A DNA stretch of 64,000 bases from NCBI RefSeq assembly GCF_039830095.1, contig NZ_CP142435.1, forward strand, positions 620,001 through 684,000, written 5' to 3'. How positions within the stretch are numbered: the first letter of the stretch is position 1; every line of letters begins with the position of its first letter. Below, piece after piece: positions 43,200-53,342 of this stretch. The stretch is from Dolosigranulum savutiense. GTDB taxonomy: Bacteria > Bacillota > Bacilli > Lactobacillales > Carnobacteriaceae_A. The notes under the pieces were generated by a model that did not search any database, was not told where the DNA came from, and was given only the letters and a program-made list of their open reading frames with translations. A program made the translations under genes and the position numbers.

Positions 43200-44412
43200 T
43201 TGCCCTTCCTCCTTTTGGGGAACCTACGTACTCTACAATAGCAGCAGCTCCCATTCCGCCACCAACACACATCGTTATCAGTCCATATCGTCCACCTATT
43301 CGCTCCAGTTCAGATAAGACTTTAGCCACTAGAATCGTTCCTGTAGCACCTGTTGGATGACCCAAAGCAATGGCTCCCCCATTAGGATTTACCCGGTCTG
43401 GATCTAATCCGAGTTCATGGATTACCGCTAGAGCTTGGGCTGCGAAAGCTTCATTCAATTCAATCACATCCATATCTTCCAGAGCTAAACCGGTCTGTTT
43501 CAACACAGCTCTTACTGCCTCGACAGGCCCCATTCCCATGTAATCGGGATCCAGTCCCACAACTTGATATCCCAGAAATACGCCAATAGGGTCAATCCCA
43601 TCTTCGGCTAGTTTTTCTTCTGACATGACGACAACAAACCCGGCTCCATCACTCACTTGTGAACTTGTCGCAGCAGTCACAGTCCCCTCTTGTTTGAAAA
43701 CTGGACGTAATTTGCTGACAGCTTCTATTGTGGTGTCTGGTCGCACTCCTTCATCGGTATCTATCTGGTGTTTGTCCAAGGTGGGATAATGGTTCTCATC
43801 ATAAGTTACAACTGTTGCTTCAACAGGAATAATTTCACGCGCAAAGTATCTTTCTTCCTGTGCTCTTGCTGCTTTATAATGACTAGAAACACCGAACTGA
43901 TCCTGCTCGGCACGAGAGATGTTATATCGCTCAGCTATATTTTCAGCTGTCATGCCCATTGAAGTACTTAAGGATGGCCCGACTGTTTCAAGTTGCCAGT
44001 TCGCAGACAGTTCACACGCCGAAACACCACTTGTTGACATAAACTCGAGCCCCCCAGCAACGACACTGCTGGCTTGTCCAACTTTAATCTGATTTGCAGC
44101 TAATGCGATAGCTTCCAATCCTGAGGCACAAAAACGAGTAAGGGTCATCCCCGGAACAGTTGCTGGTAAGCCTGCTCTCAGTAATAGACGTCGAGCTATA
44201 TTCATTCCTTGCATATTTTCAGGTAATGAACACCCTACAATTAAATCTTGTATCGATGCCGGGTCGAAGGATCCTCCCACTCGTTGCAATACACCCGCTA
44301 AGACTTGTCTCCCTATCTCTTCAGGTTTATCATGGGCAAAATAGCCATTTTCTTTGCCTTTACCTATTGGCGACCGTCCGTAAGCAACAATATAAGCTTT
44401 ATTATCGGTCAT
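43192..44412 (-). CDS. fadA: Acetyl-CoA acyltransferase (3-ketoacyl-CoA thiolase)
   Basis: 406 residues. The nucleophile Cys95 is in [14 protein letters not shown]. The His in [14 protein letters not shown] and the second Cys in [14 protein letters not shown] complete the triad. It cleaves 3-ketoacyl-CoA with CoA to release acetyl-CoA in beta-oxidation; the reverse is possible in chain elongation. It follows fadN as in the Bacillus fadNAE operon. It is longer and more FadA-like than the housekeeping acetoacetyl-CoA thiolase of the mevalonate route. Confidence 0.9.
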   Translation of the reverse strand: MTDNKAYIVAYGRSPIGKGKENGYFAHDKPEEIGRQVLAGVLQRVGGSFDPASIQDLIVGCSLPENMQGMNIARRLLLRAGLPATVPGMTLTRFCASGLEAIALAANQIKVGQASSVVAGGLEFMSTSGVSACELSANWQLETVGPSLSTSMGMTAENIAERYNISRAEQDQFGVSSHYKAARAQEERYFAREIIPVEATVVTYDENHYPTLDKHQIDTDEGVRPDTTIEAVSKLRPVFKQEGTVTAATSSQVSDGAGFVVVMSEEKLAEDGIDPIGVFLGYQVVGLDPDYMGMGPVEAVRAVLKQTGLALEDMDVIELNEAFAAQALAVIHELGLDPDRVNPNGGAIALGHPTGATGTILVAKVLSELERIGGRYGLITMCVGGGMGAAAIVEYVGSPKGGRAND

Positions 44413-44435
44413 ATCGATTCTCTCCTTCTATTGCA

Positions 44436-46694
44436 TTAATTCCTAAGTGGTCGTTTGTAAACTTGCATATGGTGAAGTCTCTCCCATGTTGAGTCATGTT
44501 CAATGAGTTCCAAATAATGTGATTGCTCTAATTCGAGGAGATACTCATAATCTATCTCCACGCCTAACGGTAACTCCCCTCCAGCTAATACATCAGCTAT
44601 ACGATTAGCCAACTCTTGTTCAAAATCAGTCACATATCCACCTATGCGCCAATTTTTTACTAGACCGGAAACAACTGCCTTGAAATCTTGGCCTAATGCT
44701 TGATAACGGATGTTTGTCGCAGAGATATGACCAGCTTGGCTAAGCATCTGAACCATAGATAACGCCGTCTGCAATAAGTAACGCTCATTAGCGACAATGA
44801 TATCTTCCGATCGTAAGAATCCTAATTCTCGGGCATGTTGGGCATGTTTCGATACTTGACCATAAGCAACTGTATTAAAGATAGCAAGTAGTTTTTGCTT
44901 TTTCTCGAACCGAGAATCGTCCTGTTGGTAAATACGATCTGCTAATTCAGCTAATCCGCCTCCAGCTGGTAAGAGCCCCACTCCTACTTCGGGAAGTCCC
45001 ATGTAAGTTTGAGCAGCCGCAACAATTCGCGTGGACTGTAGCGCTATTTCTGCTCCTCCGCCCAGCACATGACCTCTAACAGCAGCGACAATTGGTTTAC
45101 GTGCAAACTTCAATCGCTTGACAACTTCATAGCCTAAGTTCGAAATTTCTTTTGCTTTTTGTGAGGGATGGGGATCCTGCTTGATCATCTCAAAGCCACT
45201 AAAATCAAATCCAACTGAAAAATGTGCTCCTTCACCAATGATGACAAGTCCCTTATAATGACCATGTTCTAGTTCATCCACTGCTGCCAAGATATCTTCT
45301 AGAACAGCTGAATTTAAGGCATGATTAGCTGTTCGTAACTCTAGGACTAAACTATTTTGTTTGGTTTGGCTGAGGCGCGTTTGGTGATCATGATGCCATA
45401 ATATTTTTTTAGCTATGGCTAGCGGCGAATTTTCTGAATCTAATGGCTTGTCTTCTGGATAGAACCCGTCTTGGATAGTCTGAATCCAGTCCGGTAACGG
45501 GCCACATTCGACTTCAAGTCGTTCCTTCACACGATGGAAGCCTAACTTATCCCAAATTTGGAATGGTCCTAATGTCCAATTATACCCCCATATGAGTGCT
45601 TGATCGATAGTCCGATAGTCATCAGCTGCTCGCCCAACATTCAAGGTTGCGAAGTACATCACATTACGCAATGATTCCCACATAAAGTGCGCTTCAGGGC
45701 TGTCTTCTGTAAAAATAATATCTAAATTATGTGCCCAATCGCCAGTCTTAAATTTCTTAAAGATAGGAAATGTAGGAAAACTGGCCTGGCGATATTCTCC
45801 CGTTTCAAAATCAAAGGCCCAGCGTTGTCCTTGCTCTTTTTTATAATAACCTTGTCCGACTTTATCTCCCACATAGCCTGCTTTTAATAAAGCATGAGGT
45901 TGCTTTCGTGGCGGAAAAAATTCAGCCAAAAATGTATTTTGGCGATATGCTTTTAAGGCACTTTCTGATAAATCAATTCCGGTTAAATCGGTGAGACGAT
46001 ACGGTCCCATTTTTACCCGCGCCAATTTTGCTCCGGTTAATGCATCGACTTTGGGTATTGACCAATGACGTGCTTCTCCTCGACACATGGCTTCATAATT
46101 CGCATAAAATCCCATTCGATTGGCGACAAATCCCGTCACATCCCGACTCACAATAAATCGTTTGGCTAAAACTTTATCCACTAACTGTTTAAGTTGATTG
46201 ATAGATGAGGGAGTTGTCTGATCTAACGGAATCAGTTCAACTAACTTACTCTGGCTTAATGGTGTAAAAAAATGCACGCCACTGAACCGTTCCTGCACTT
46301 GCTTCGGTAAATTTGTGGCAATCTCTTTCACTTGAAGCGAAGACGTATTCGTACTTAATATAGCTTCTGCAGCAACATAATCAACTACCTCTGCCCAAAC
46401 ATCTTGTTTGATGGTCAAATCCTCTATGACTGACTCGATCACCCATTCACACGTAGCTGCTTCTTCCAAAAACTGAGGATACGAAATGAATCGTAAATGA
46501 TGAATTCGGTCTGTCTCTTGTAATTTTTGCTGAATATCTGCTTGAATAGATTGTTCGGTCTTTTTATCAATCATTCCTTCTGTAACATCTGTCATCTTAA
46601 CTAACGTTGTCTCTAACCCGCGACTGATACACCACGAAGCTAGGTCACGTCCCATCTGTCCTGCTCCTAAAATATGAACCGACTGAATTGTCAT
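44436..46694 (-). CDS. fadN: Bifunctional 3-hydroxyacyl-CoA dehydrogenase / enoyl-CoA hydratase
   Basis: 752 residues. The N-terminal half is a 3-hydroxyacyl-CoA dehydrogenase with NAD motif LGAGQMGRDLASWC (from residue 9), STNTSSL and GVHFFTP. The C-terminal half is a crotonase domain with GAHFSVGFDFSGF and AVRGHVLGGGAEIAL. This HAD-first order is that of Bacillus FadN (789 residues) and opposite to E. coli FadB. It catalyses the second and third steps of beta-oxidation. Some crotonase residues should be checked because one of the Glu positions is unclear by eye. Confidence 0.88.
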   Translation of the reverse strand: MTIQSVHILGAGQMGRDLASWCISRGLETTLVKMTDVTEGMIDKKTEQSIQADIQQKLQETDRIHHLRFISYPQFLEEAATCEWVIESVIEDLTIKQDVWAEVVDYVAAEAILSTNTSSLQVKEIATNLPKQVQERFSGVHFFTPLSQSKLVELIPLDQTTPSSINQLKQLVDKVLAKRFIVSRDVTGFVANRMGFYANYEAMCRGEARHWSIPKVDALTGAKLARVKMGPYRLTDLTGIDLSESALKAYRQNTFLAEFFPPRKQPHALLKAGYVGDKVGQGYYKKEQGQRWAFDFETGEYRQASFPTFPIFKKFKTGDWAHNLDIIFTEDSPEAHFMWESLRNVMYFATLNVGRAADDYRTIDQALIWGYNWTLGPFQIWDKLGFHRVKERLEVECGPLPDWIQTIQDGFYPEDKPLDSENSPLAIAKKILWHHDHQTRLSQTKQNSLVLELRTANHALNSAVLEDILAAVDELEHGHYKGLVIIGEGAHFSVGFDFSGFEMIKQDPHPSQKAKEISNLGYEVVKRLKFARKPIVAAVRGHVLGGGAEIALQSTRIVAAAQTYMGLPEVGVGLLPAGGGLAELADRIYQQDDSRFEKKQKLLAIFNTVAYGQVSKHAQHARELGFLRSEDIIVANERYLLQTALSMVQMLSQAGHISATNIRYQALGQDFKAVVSGLVKNWRIGGYVTDFEQELANRIADVLAGGELPLGVEIDYEYLLELEQSHYLELIEHDSTWERLHHMQVYKRPLRN

Positions 46695-46731
46695 CTCAGG
46701 CCCCTTCCTCGAATTATTCTCATTAATCAGA

Positions 46732-48381
46732 TTAGCTATACTTTTGGACTAAATCATATTTACGAATTTTGCCCGCAACTGATTCAGGTAAACTATCGGT
46801 AAAAATAACTTTCTTCGGTGTCTCGAACCCAGCTAAGCGCTCCCGACAAAAAGCAATCAAGTCCGCTTCATGAATAGTCACTCCATCTTTTAAGACAACC
46901 ACTGCAGTCACTTCTTCTCCCCATTTTTCACTGGGCAGTCCGATAACCGCTGCATTATCCACTGCATCATGTAATTTTATAACAGATTCTACCCGCGGAC
47001 TAGCCACATTTTCTCCACCTGATTTAATAATATCTTTATAACGACCAATCATAATAGAGACCCCCTCGCTATCCTTAGCCAGGCCATCTCCTGATTTGAA
47101 CCAGCCATCTGAGGTGAATGATGCTTTCGTTGCTTCTTCATTCTTATAATAGCCAGAGAAAGAGATTGGAGATTGATAGACCACTTCTCCTGCTTCTTCT
47201 GCGTCTACTTCCTGACCCTGTTCATCAATTCGTTTGGCAGCTAGTGTTGCATCAGGGAAGCCGACATAGTTAACGAACGGCGCTTTTTCAAGATAGGCTG
47301 CTTCATGTTGATCATGGTAGAATCGATAACCAGCAATCACTTCTGTCTGAGCAAAAGATTCAAAAATTTGAATCTGAGGGGCTCCGATTTCTTTCAACCG
47401 TTTGTGATAAGCAGGTTTTAACGCGGCATAGCCATATAAGATAGATGTCAAGCTACTAAAATCGTACAACTGCTCGTGGTCATCATAACAGTCTACTAAT
47501 TTCTCTAACATATCAGAGAACCCCGCCCACAAAGCAGTGACTTTATAATCAGTAATTGCTTGCGCTAACTGAGGATAATCGAGACTTCGACCTAATACTA
47601 GTGTTCCGGCATGTAAAAAAACGGAAGCTGGTAATGTCTGGTCAGCTACATGGTAAATAGTCGGCAAGAAACTAGCCAATACATAATCGCCCGGGAAGGT
47701 AAGTCCGCGTGAAAAATGCATCCCATAATCATAACCAGCAAAATATGTGTAATGATGACTAATCATTACTCCCTTCGGCATACTAGTTGTGCCTGATGTG
47801 AACAAAATTTCCCAAATATCATCACCATGAATCGTTACATCTGGAGCTTCGGTAGAACTTCTATTAACAAAATCAGTAAAGGACTCTGATCCTGTAGCTA
47901 ATTCATCTCCCCCAATCAAAATCGTCACATCACTTGTTCGATTTAGCCGGGATAAGACGGACTCTAATTTTTCATTATGGGCTGCGTCACTAACAATAAA
48001 TACGGGCTCAGTTAATTGAATAATATATTCAATCACATCTGGCGCAATCATTGTATTCACCGGCACATTAACTAAACCCGCCTTAGCTACCCCGAACTTC
48101 CCTATCATTGCTTCAGCTGAATTATCACAGAAAAATAATACTCGATCACCGCGCTGAAATCCTTTTTCTAATAAAGCATTGGCGAACTGATTAGCTGTCT
48201 CATTAAACTGGCGATAACTCACTTTTTGATAATTAGGATGACTATATGCTCCTTCACATGCTATGATCGCATGTTTATCTGGATAACTATACGTAATCCG
48301 TTCTACTAAATCTCCCACGGCTACCCGATTAAATCGACTATCATTACGCCGATTAAATAATGTATTTACATCCACTTCCAC
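46732..48381 (-). CDS. Acyl-CoA ligase (AMP-forming, long/medium-chain type)
   Basis: 549 residues of the ANL superfamily. The AMP motif is LFTSGTTSMPKGVM, with later SGGENVASPRVES and the catalytic Lys in GKIRKYDL. It activates a carboxylic acid with ATP and CoA and would feed FadN. The GTG at 48381 has GAGAGGA ahead. It is the first gene of the operon, behind a clear promoter. Substrate (fatty acid or other acid) is unknown. Confidence 0.85.
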   Translation of the reverse strand: MEVDVNTLFNRRNDSRFNRVAVGDLVERITYSYPDKHAIIACEGAYSHPNYQKVSYRQFNETANQFANALLEKGFQRGDRVLFFCDNSAEAMIGKFGVAKAGLVNVPVNTMIAPDVIEYIIQLTEPVFIVSDAAHNEKLESVLSRLNRTSDVTILIGGDELATGSESFTDFVNRSSTEAPDVTIHGDDIWEILFTSGTTSMPKGVMISHHYTYFAGYDYGMHFSRGLTFPGDYVLASFLPTIYHVADQTLPASVFLHAGTLVLGRSLDYPQLAQAITDYKVTALWAGFSDMLEKLVDCYDDHEQLYDFSSLTSILYGYAALKPAYHKRLKEIGAPQIQIFESFAQTEVIAGYRFYHDQHEAAYLEKAPFVNYVGFPDATLAAKRIDEQGQEVDAEEAGEVVYQSPISFSGYYKNEEATKASFTSDGWFKSGDGLAKDSEGVSIMIGRYKDIIKSGGENVASPRVESVIKLHDAVDNAAVIGLPSEKWGEEVTAVVVLKDGVTIHEADLIAFCRERLAGFETPKKVIFTDSLPESVAGKIRKYDLVQKYS

Positions 48382-48415
48382 ACTTCATTATCCTCTCATT
48401 TATGGTTACTTAAAT

Positions 48416-48443
48416 TGTATAACAGCTGCGCAAAGCCCGTCAA
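48416..48443 (-). promoter_or_regulatory. Promoter of the beta-oxidation operon
   Basis: -35 TTGACG (48438-48443), a 16 bp spacer and -10 TATACA (48416-48421). No FadR-like TetR gene is adjacent and no obvious operator was identified. Confidence 0.65.
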
Positions 48444-48627
48444 TTCAATCGTTATTATTTCTTCACAAATCACCCATTCACTATCTCCCACACAACCACA
48501 TCAGCTTTTTGCTTCACTATTTCGAACAATAATGCACTTAAAAATACGGTCTAGAACGAGTTCTACCCGTGTTAGTAATGATCATACTATTCATCGAACA
48601 TCTCACCTATTTTTTAATCGAACATAC
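48444..48627. other. Intergenic stretch, nothing recognised
   Basis: The part of the 318 bp gap between the ligase and amidase genes that lies outside the ligase promoter and the amidase terminator. A 73-codon plus-strand frame here has no RBS and a Ser/His/Thr-rich composition, and is not called a gene. Confidence 0.4.
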
Positions 48628-48661
48628 AAAAAATGATGCCAGCGAGGAAACAATCCTCACT
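48628..48661 (-). terminator. Terminator of the amidase gene
   Basis: On the minus strand AGTGAGGA and TCCTCGCT (48641-48661, one G-T wobble) form an 8 bp stem followed after seven bases by TTTTTT. Confidence 0.65.
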
Positions 48662-48699
48662 AACACCAAATCTTGTCATACTGTAAAATAAATAACGTA

Positions 48700-50196
48700 T
48701 TATTGAGCTAATAGTTCAGCTGATAATTTCAGATCAGTCTTTAAGTGTCCGGCATCTTCTAATTGTTTCGCCAGTTGAAGTAAGACATATTCTTGTCCTT
48801 TGCCCGCCCAGAAGTGAGTTCCTAGCGGCAAGCCTTCCTCAGTCTCAAATAATGGTAAGCTTATCGCAGGTTGGCCGGCAATATTTTGGCAAAATGCATA
48901 GGCCATATAATCTTGTCCTTTCTTAAAATCTTTCCAAATCAAGGCTTGTTGCTCTTCTCTTGATAGTGATTCAGCCGCTAACATATCGGCTTCATATTTT
49001 CCATATTCAAATTGACCATGAATGGGTGCAGGTCCATCGGTAATAGGAGTTATGGCTAAATCATATTGACTGATAAATGCTTCGCGTTGTACCGTATATT
49101 GGTCCCAAAACGCTAATATCCGAGAAAAATCTGCTGCAGGAATTTTTTCTCCCGCTTTAAATATTAACCAGGTCATTGGCTCCATATCATCTGACGTTAG
49201 TTTTCGCCCTATATTCTCTTCAAGCTCTTGAAATACAGCAGCTGTCTCAACGCTATTCATTTCATAATAAGTTTTTAGTAATTTGAAGTCATCCGTATGT
49301 GGCTTCGCTTCAATTAATTTGTGTCCAAGTTGTTTTAATACCTCAACTGTGTGTGTTATGTTTTGTTTGCTTATTTCGGAAACTTCTGCCCCAATAGGCG
49401 AATCATACGAATAAGCAATAGTCAGTGGACGATCTAGCTCAGCTAAAGACTTTTCTTCGATCATTGGGATATTAAACGGCGCTTCAAGTTGTTGTGTTTG
49501 CAACTCTTTTAACAATGTCCACGTATCATGAACTGAACGTGTCAGGGCGAAGTTGACCGAACAGCCTTGCCAGCCACGATATCCCCCAGGCCCAACAATA
49601 ACTCGACCACGTGATGGTTTCAGGCCAATGAGTCCACTATAACTAGCCGGTAGACGGATACTTCCTCCACCATCACTGGCAAAGGCAAGGGGCACAATGC
49701 CTGCCTTCAATGCTGCTGCCGCTCCACCACTGGATCCTCCCGGGTTGCGTGATAGGTCATACGGTGCATTGACCCGCCCCGTCTGCTTAGCATCACTAAT
49801 TCCTTTAAAGCCAAACTCAGGGACATTTGTTCGTCCAATAATAATAAATCCGGCATTTATGACTTTTTCTACAAAATAATCCGTTTGTTCTGCGATATAA
49901 TCTTTTAATAACTTAGACCCACTTGTGGCTGGAAACCCTTCTTGTTGTTGGCCTAGATCTTTTAATAAAGTCGGCACCCCATAAAATGGTGGTAATACAT
50001 CTTTATTTTTCATCTCCCGGTCATAGTGTTCCGCTTGTTTGAGTGCATATTCTTCTTGAGTGCTTATCACGGCATTCAACTTGGGATTTAACCCTTCAAT
50101 ATTTTCGAGGGCTTGTTTGACAAGCTCAACACAAGTAACTTTTCCTTCTTTAATCTGCTCTGCATAGTAACTAGCATCCTGTGTAAATAACTGCAT
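48700..50196 (-). CDS. Amidase (amidase-signature family)
   Basis: 498 residues with the Ser-cisSer-Lys triad: Lys in PTLLKDLGQ, and the signature NPGGSSGGAAAALKAG followed by FASDGGGSIRLPASYSGLIG. It hydrolyses an amide to acid and ammonia in the cytoplasm. The second, partial amidase at the window end is a close paralogue (shared YAFCQNIAGQPAISLPLF and THFWAGKG). It is monocistronic, just downstream of the opp operon. Confidence 0.9.
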   Translation of the reverse strand: MQLFTQDASYYAEQIKEGKVTCVELVKQALENIEGLNPKLNAVISTQEEYALKQAEHYDREMKNKDVLPPFYGVPTLLKDLGQQQEGFPATSGSKLLKDYIAEQTDYFVEKVINAGFIIIGRTNVPEFGFKGISDAKQTGRVNAPYDLSRNPGGSSGGAAAALKAGIVPLAFASDGGGSIRLPASYSGLIGLKPSRGRVIVGPGGYRGWQGCSVNFALTRSVHDTWTLLKELQTQQLEAPFNIPMIEEKSLAELDRPLTIAYSYDSPIGAEVSEISKQNITHTVEVLKQLGHKLIEAKPHTDDFKLLKTYYEMNSVETAAVFQELEENIGRKLTSDDMEPMTWLIFKAGEKIPAADFSRILAFWDQYTVQREAFISQYDLAITPITDGPAPIHGQFEYGKYEADMLAAESLSREEQQALIWKDFKKGQDYMAYAFCQNIAGQPAISLPLFETEEGLPLGTHFWAGKGQEYVLLQLAKQLEDAGHLKTDLKLSAELLAQ

Positions 50197-50360
50197 ATCC
50201 TTCTCCTATCCCTTCCTTATGTTATGATTCTCATTATTTGTTCCCTAGCATGTGTTAGACCGATATGTTTAGTAACTCCTGGTACTTTTTATCCGCAGAC
50301 ACGCCATCCGTTCCCAAAGCATTCAGAAAAATTACACCACATAATTTTCTTTGCAAGATA

Positions 50361-50389
50361 ACCCATGCTTATTGAAGTACAGCATGGGT
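50361..50389 (-). terminator. Stem-loop overlapping the oppF stop
   Basis: ACCCATGCT (50361-50369) and AGCATGGGT (50381-50389) form a 9 bp stem straddling the oppF stop codon. The following T-run is weak (TTATCTTG), so it may be an inefficient terminator. Confidence 0.5.
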
Positions 50390-51226
50390 TTTGGTGATCT
50401 GATACCAGTTCAAATGATCTTTACGTTCAGAGGATTTATAATCCACCATTTCTCTTTTTTCTTCTCGAATAGGATCCGCAATGGGCACAGATGATAGTAA
50501 ACTTTTTGTATATGGATGTTGCGGATTTTGGAATAACTCTTCCGGTGTCCCTATTTCTACTATTTTTCCTTCCGTCATAATGGCGACTCGATCACACACA
50601 TAGGGCACAATTGATAAATCATGCGTGATGAATAAATACGCCATTTTTTCTGTTTCTTTCAACTTTTGGAGTAAGGTCAAGATAGTCGCCTGATTAGACA
50701 CATCTAATCCCGAAATAATTTCATCGGCAATAAGCACCTTAGGCTTCAGAATGATGCTTCGTGCTAACCCGATACGTTGCCGCTGTCCGCCTGAGAGCTC
50801 ATGTGGATACCGTTCAAGTAAATGCTCGGTTAAGCCTACTTGACGCATACTTTCATTTACTCTTTTTTTCTTTGCTTCTCTAGATAAATCAGGGAAATGA
50901 ATGTTCACACCCTCTTGCATAATATCTTTAAGTTTCATGCGTGGATTCATCGCTGCTGAAGCGTCTTGAAAGACCATCTGAATCGCTTGTTTCTCTGCTT
51001 TGCTTCTTTTGTGATTTAATTTTTCTCCTCGGAAGTAGATGTCTCCTTTAGTGAGTTTCTCTAGTCCCATTATCCCTTTCGCTAAGGTTGATTTTCCGCT
51101 CCCTGATTCTCCGACTAAACCGATTAATTCGCCTTCGTGAATCCGCAATGTAATATTTGAGACAGCTTCAACAGAGCCATAATGAATGGAAATATCTTGT
51201 AGTGCTAATAGTGCTTGATTCGTCAT
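50369..51226 (-). CDS. oppF: Oligopeptide ABC transporter ATPase OppF type
   Basis: 285 residues. Walker A is GESGSGKSTLAKGI, the signature ELSGGQRQRIG, Walker B VLIADEIISGLD (with Ile in place of the usual Pro), and the H-loop FITHDLS. The C-terminal HPYTKSLLSSVP motif is typical of OppF/DppF. It pairs with the OppD ATPase encoded upstream and overlaps it by 4 bases. Confidence 0.88.
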   Translation of the reverse strand: MTNQALLALQDISIHYGSVEAVSNITLRIHEGELIGLVGESGSGKSTLAKGIMGLEKLTKGDIYFRGEKLNHKRSKAEKQAIQMVFQDASAAMNPRMKLKDIMQEGVNIHFPDLSREAKKKRVNESMRQVGLTEHLLERYPHELSGGQRQRIGLARSIILKPKVLIADEIISGLDVSNQATILTLLQKLKETEKMAYLFITHDLSIVPYVCDRVAIMTEGKIVEIGTPEELFQNPQHPYTKSLLSSVPIADPIREEKREMVDYKSSERKDHLNWYQITKTHAVLQ

Positions 51227-52269
51227 TCTGCACCCTCTTTTTCTAACGATCGAAATATTTCTTTTCTTTGTTTAATATTATCCGACAATTCAACTTGAGG
51301 CGCTTGAGGATGAAGTAACCACGTTGCAGCATAGTGATGCGTATTGACTTGAAAAAAAGGAGGTTGTTGTTCATAATCAATTTTTAAAGCATATTTACTC
51401 CGTGGTGCAAAAGCATCTCCTTTTATTTGTTGGGATAAATTAGGAGGTACTCCTGGAATACTGAGTAATGTTTGATTCGAATGAATATCAGGAATAGATT
51501 CTAATAATGCCCACGTATATGGATGTTGCGGATTATAAAATATATCTCTTTTGGTCCCATGCTCTACCAGTCTCCCGGCATACATAACGGCTACTCGATC
51601 AGCCACACCTGATACAATTCCTAGATCATGCGTAATAAAAATTATCGAAAATCCTATTTTCTTTTGGAATTTTTTTATTAATTTGATTATTTTGTCTTGA
51701 ATACGAACATCTAGCGCAGTTGTCGGTTCGTCAGCGATGAGTAATTCTGGCTCGCCACATAATGCGATAGCAATAGCAATTCGTTGTTTTTGTCCGCCTG
51801 AGAATTCATGTGGATACTGTTTCATCCGCAAGTCAACATCATCTAATTCACAATCTGTCAACAGTTGGATAGCTTGTTGCTTAGCGGCTGCTTTTGTTAT
51901 TTTATGATGTTGTCTAATGGTTTCGATTAGTTGATGACCAATTGTGAGGGCTGGATTTAAGACCGTCATCGCATTCTGAAAAATCATCGCTATTTTTTTA
52001 CCCCGAATAGCTTGCCACGTAGACGGTGAATGCGTCAGCAATGATTGATTATTAAATCTTATATCGCCTTCAATGCGCCGATTCGTCTGATCCAGCCCCA
52101 AAATTGTTCGTACAAAAACTGATTTCCCTGAACCTGATTCTCCTACAATTGCGACGGTTTCCTGAGGATAAATATCCAAGCTAATCCCTCGAACCGGATA
52201 AACCGCTTGTTGATCTTGAGTTATGGTCACTTTTAAGTCTTTTATCGTTAAAAGGGGTATTGTCATCAT
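51223..52269 (-). CDS. oppD: Oligopeptide ABC transporter ATPase OppD type
   Basis: 348 residues. Walker A is GESGSGKSVFVR, the signature EFSGGQKQRIAIA, Walker B LLIADEPTTALD, the H-loop ITHDLG, and the C-terminal HPYTWALLESIP. The usual OppD iron-sulfur-like Cys cluster in the tail is absent (RSKYALKIDYEQQPPFF). It overlaps the oppC stop. Confidence 0.88.
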   Translation of the reverse strand: MMTIPLLTIKDLKVTITQDQQAVYPVRGISLDIYPQETVAIVGESGSGKSVFVRTILGLDQTNRRIEGDIRFNNQSLLTHSPSTWQAIRGKKIAMIFQNAMTVLNPALTIGHQLIETIRQHHKITKAAAKQQAIQLLTDCELDDVDLRMKQYPHEFSGGQKQRIAIAIALCGEPELLIADEPTTALDVRIQDKIIKLIKKFQKKIGFSIIFITHDLGIVSGVADRVAVMYAGRLVEHGTKRDIFYNPQHPYTWALLESIPDIHSNQTLLSIPGVPPNLSQQIKGDAFAPRSKYALKIDYEQQPPFFQVNTHHYAATWLLHPQAPQVELSDNIKQRKEIFRSLEKEGAE

Positions 52270-53342
52270 TAACCTCCTTCACTCTTCGTATCAAAAGCAT
52301 CTCTTAAGCCATCAGCTAATAAATTAAAAGCTAACATAATGATTGAAATAGCAGCAGCCGGATACCACATTTTATGGGGATATAACAGAAATGTCTGGTA
52401 GCCATCATTAATCAGCGAACCCAAAGAAGCATGTGGTACGGGAATACCCACACCTATAAAACTCAAAAATGCTTCATAAAAAATAGCAAACGGAATGCCC
52501 ATCATAATTTGAACGGCCAGTGTTCCCATTATATTCGGTAAAATATGTTTAAAAAGAATGAATACTGATGATTGACCGAATAATTTTGATGCCAAGATAA
52601 ATTCTTCTTCCTTAAGACTGAGTGTTTGGTTCCGTACAACTCGTGCTGTATCCATCCAACTGGTCAAAGCAATGGCTAGTACAACTGAGGTAATAGTTGA
52701 TTTAAGTGCTAACAATAATAAAATAATCATAACCAAACTCGGTATCCCAAAGAAAACTTCTAGCGCACGTTGCATTAAGGTGTCAATTTTTCCCCCAGCC
52801 CAACCAGAAATCAGTCCGTAAGAAATCCCAATGATGCAATTAATTATCATCGCTGAAAAAGATACAAGTAAGGAGATCCGTATGCCATATATAATACGTG
52901 TTAACATATCTCTTCCTAAACTATCCGTTCCCAGTGCATAAGCAACTGGGGATGATTCATCCGACTGATCTAATGATTCATATGCATCAACAACTTCCCC
53001 ACCTCGATTAACTCGCTTCCCATCAAACCACGAATAGGATGACAAGCTTTCAATTTTTGGTGGTAAATTAGCGTGATTAGATCGCTGCTCAGTAGGCGAA
53101 TAATCTGTTAACCATGGGGCAAATAGTGCCACCACTATAAATACTATAATAATGATTAACGACACCATTGCGCTTTTTGACCGTAAAAACCGCTTCAATA
53201 TTCTTTTTTTATTAGATGAATGGGGATCATCCTCATAACCGATTAACTTATTTTCTTGAAAGCTAAAGTCTTCCGAAGACATGTGCTTTGTTTGCTGCAA
53301 TAGAGAATTATTATATGCATTGTTTAATACGTTCGATTTCAT
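52269..53342 (-). CDS. oppC: Oligopeptide ABC transporter permease OppC type
   Basis: 357 residues with an N-terminal cytoplasmic extension (~70 residues) and six membrane segments, and the EAA loop (LASKLFGQSSVFILFKHILP). It joins OppB to make the channel. Its start overlaps the oppB stop. Confidence 0.9.
   Translation of the reverse strand: MKSNVLNNAYNNSLLQQTKHMSSEDFSFQENKLIGYEDDPHSSNKKRILKRFLRSKSAMVSLIIIIVFIVVALFAPWLTDYSPTEQRSNHANLPPKIESLSSYSWFDGKRVNRGGEVVDAYESLDQSDESSPVAYALGTDSLGRDMLTRIIYGIRISLLVSFSAMIINCIIGISYGLISGWAGGKIDTLMQRALEVFFGIPSLVMIILLLLALKSTITSVVLAIALTSWMDTARVVRNQTLSLKEEEFILASKLFGQSSVFILFKHILPNIMGTLAVQIMMGIPFAIFYEAFLSFIGVGIPVPHASLGSLINDGYQTFLLYPHKMWYPAAAISIIMLAFNLLADGLRDAFDTKSEGG

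Noticed and set aside
50220-50250. Fur box ahead of the amidase gene (AATGAGAATCAT-like)
   Set aside because: Matches only part of the consensus, and the gene has no iron link.
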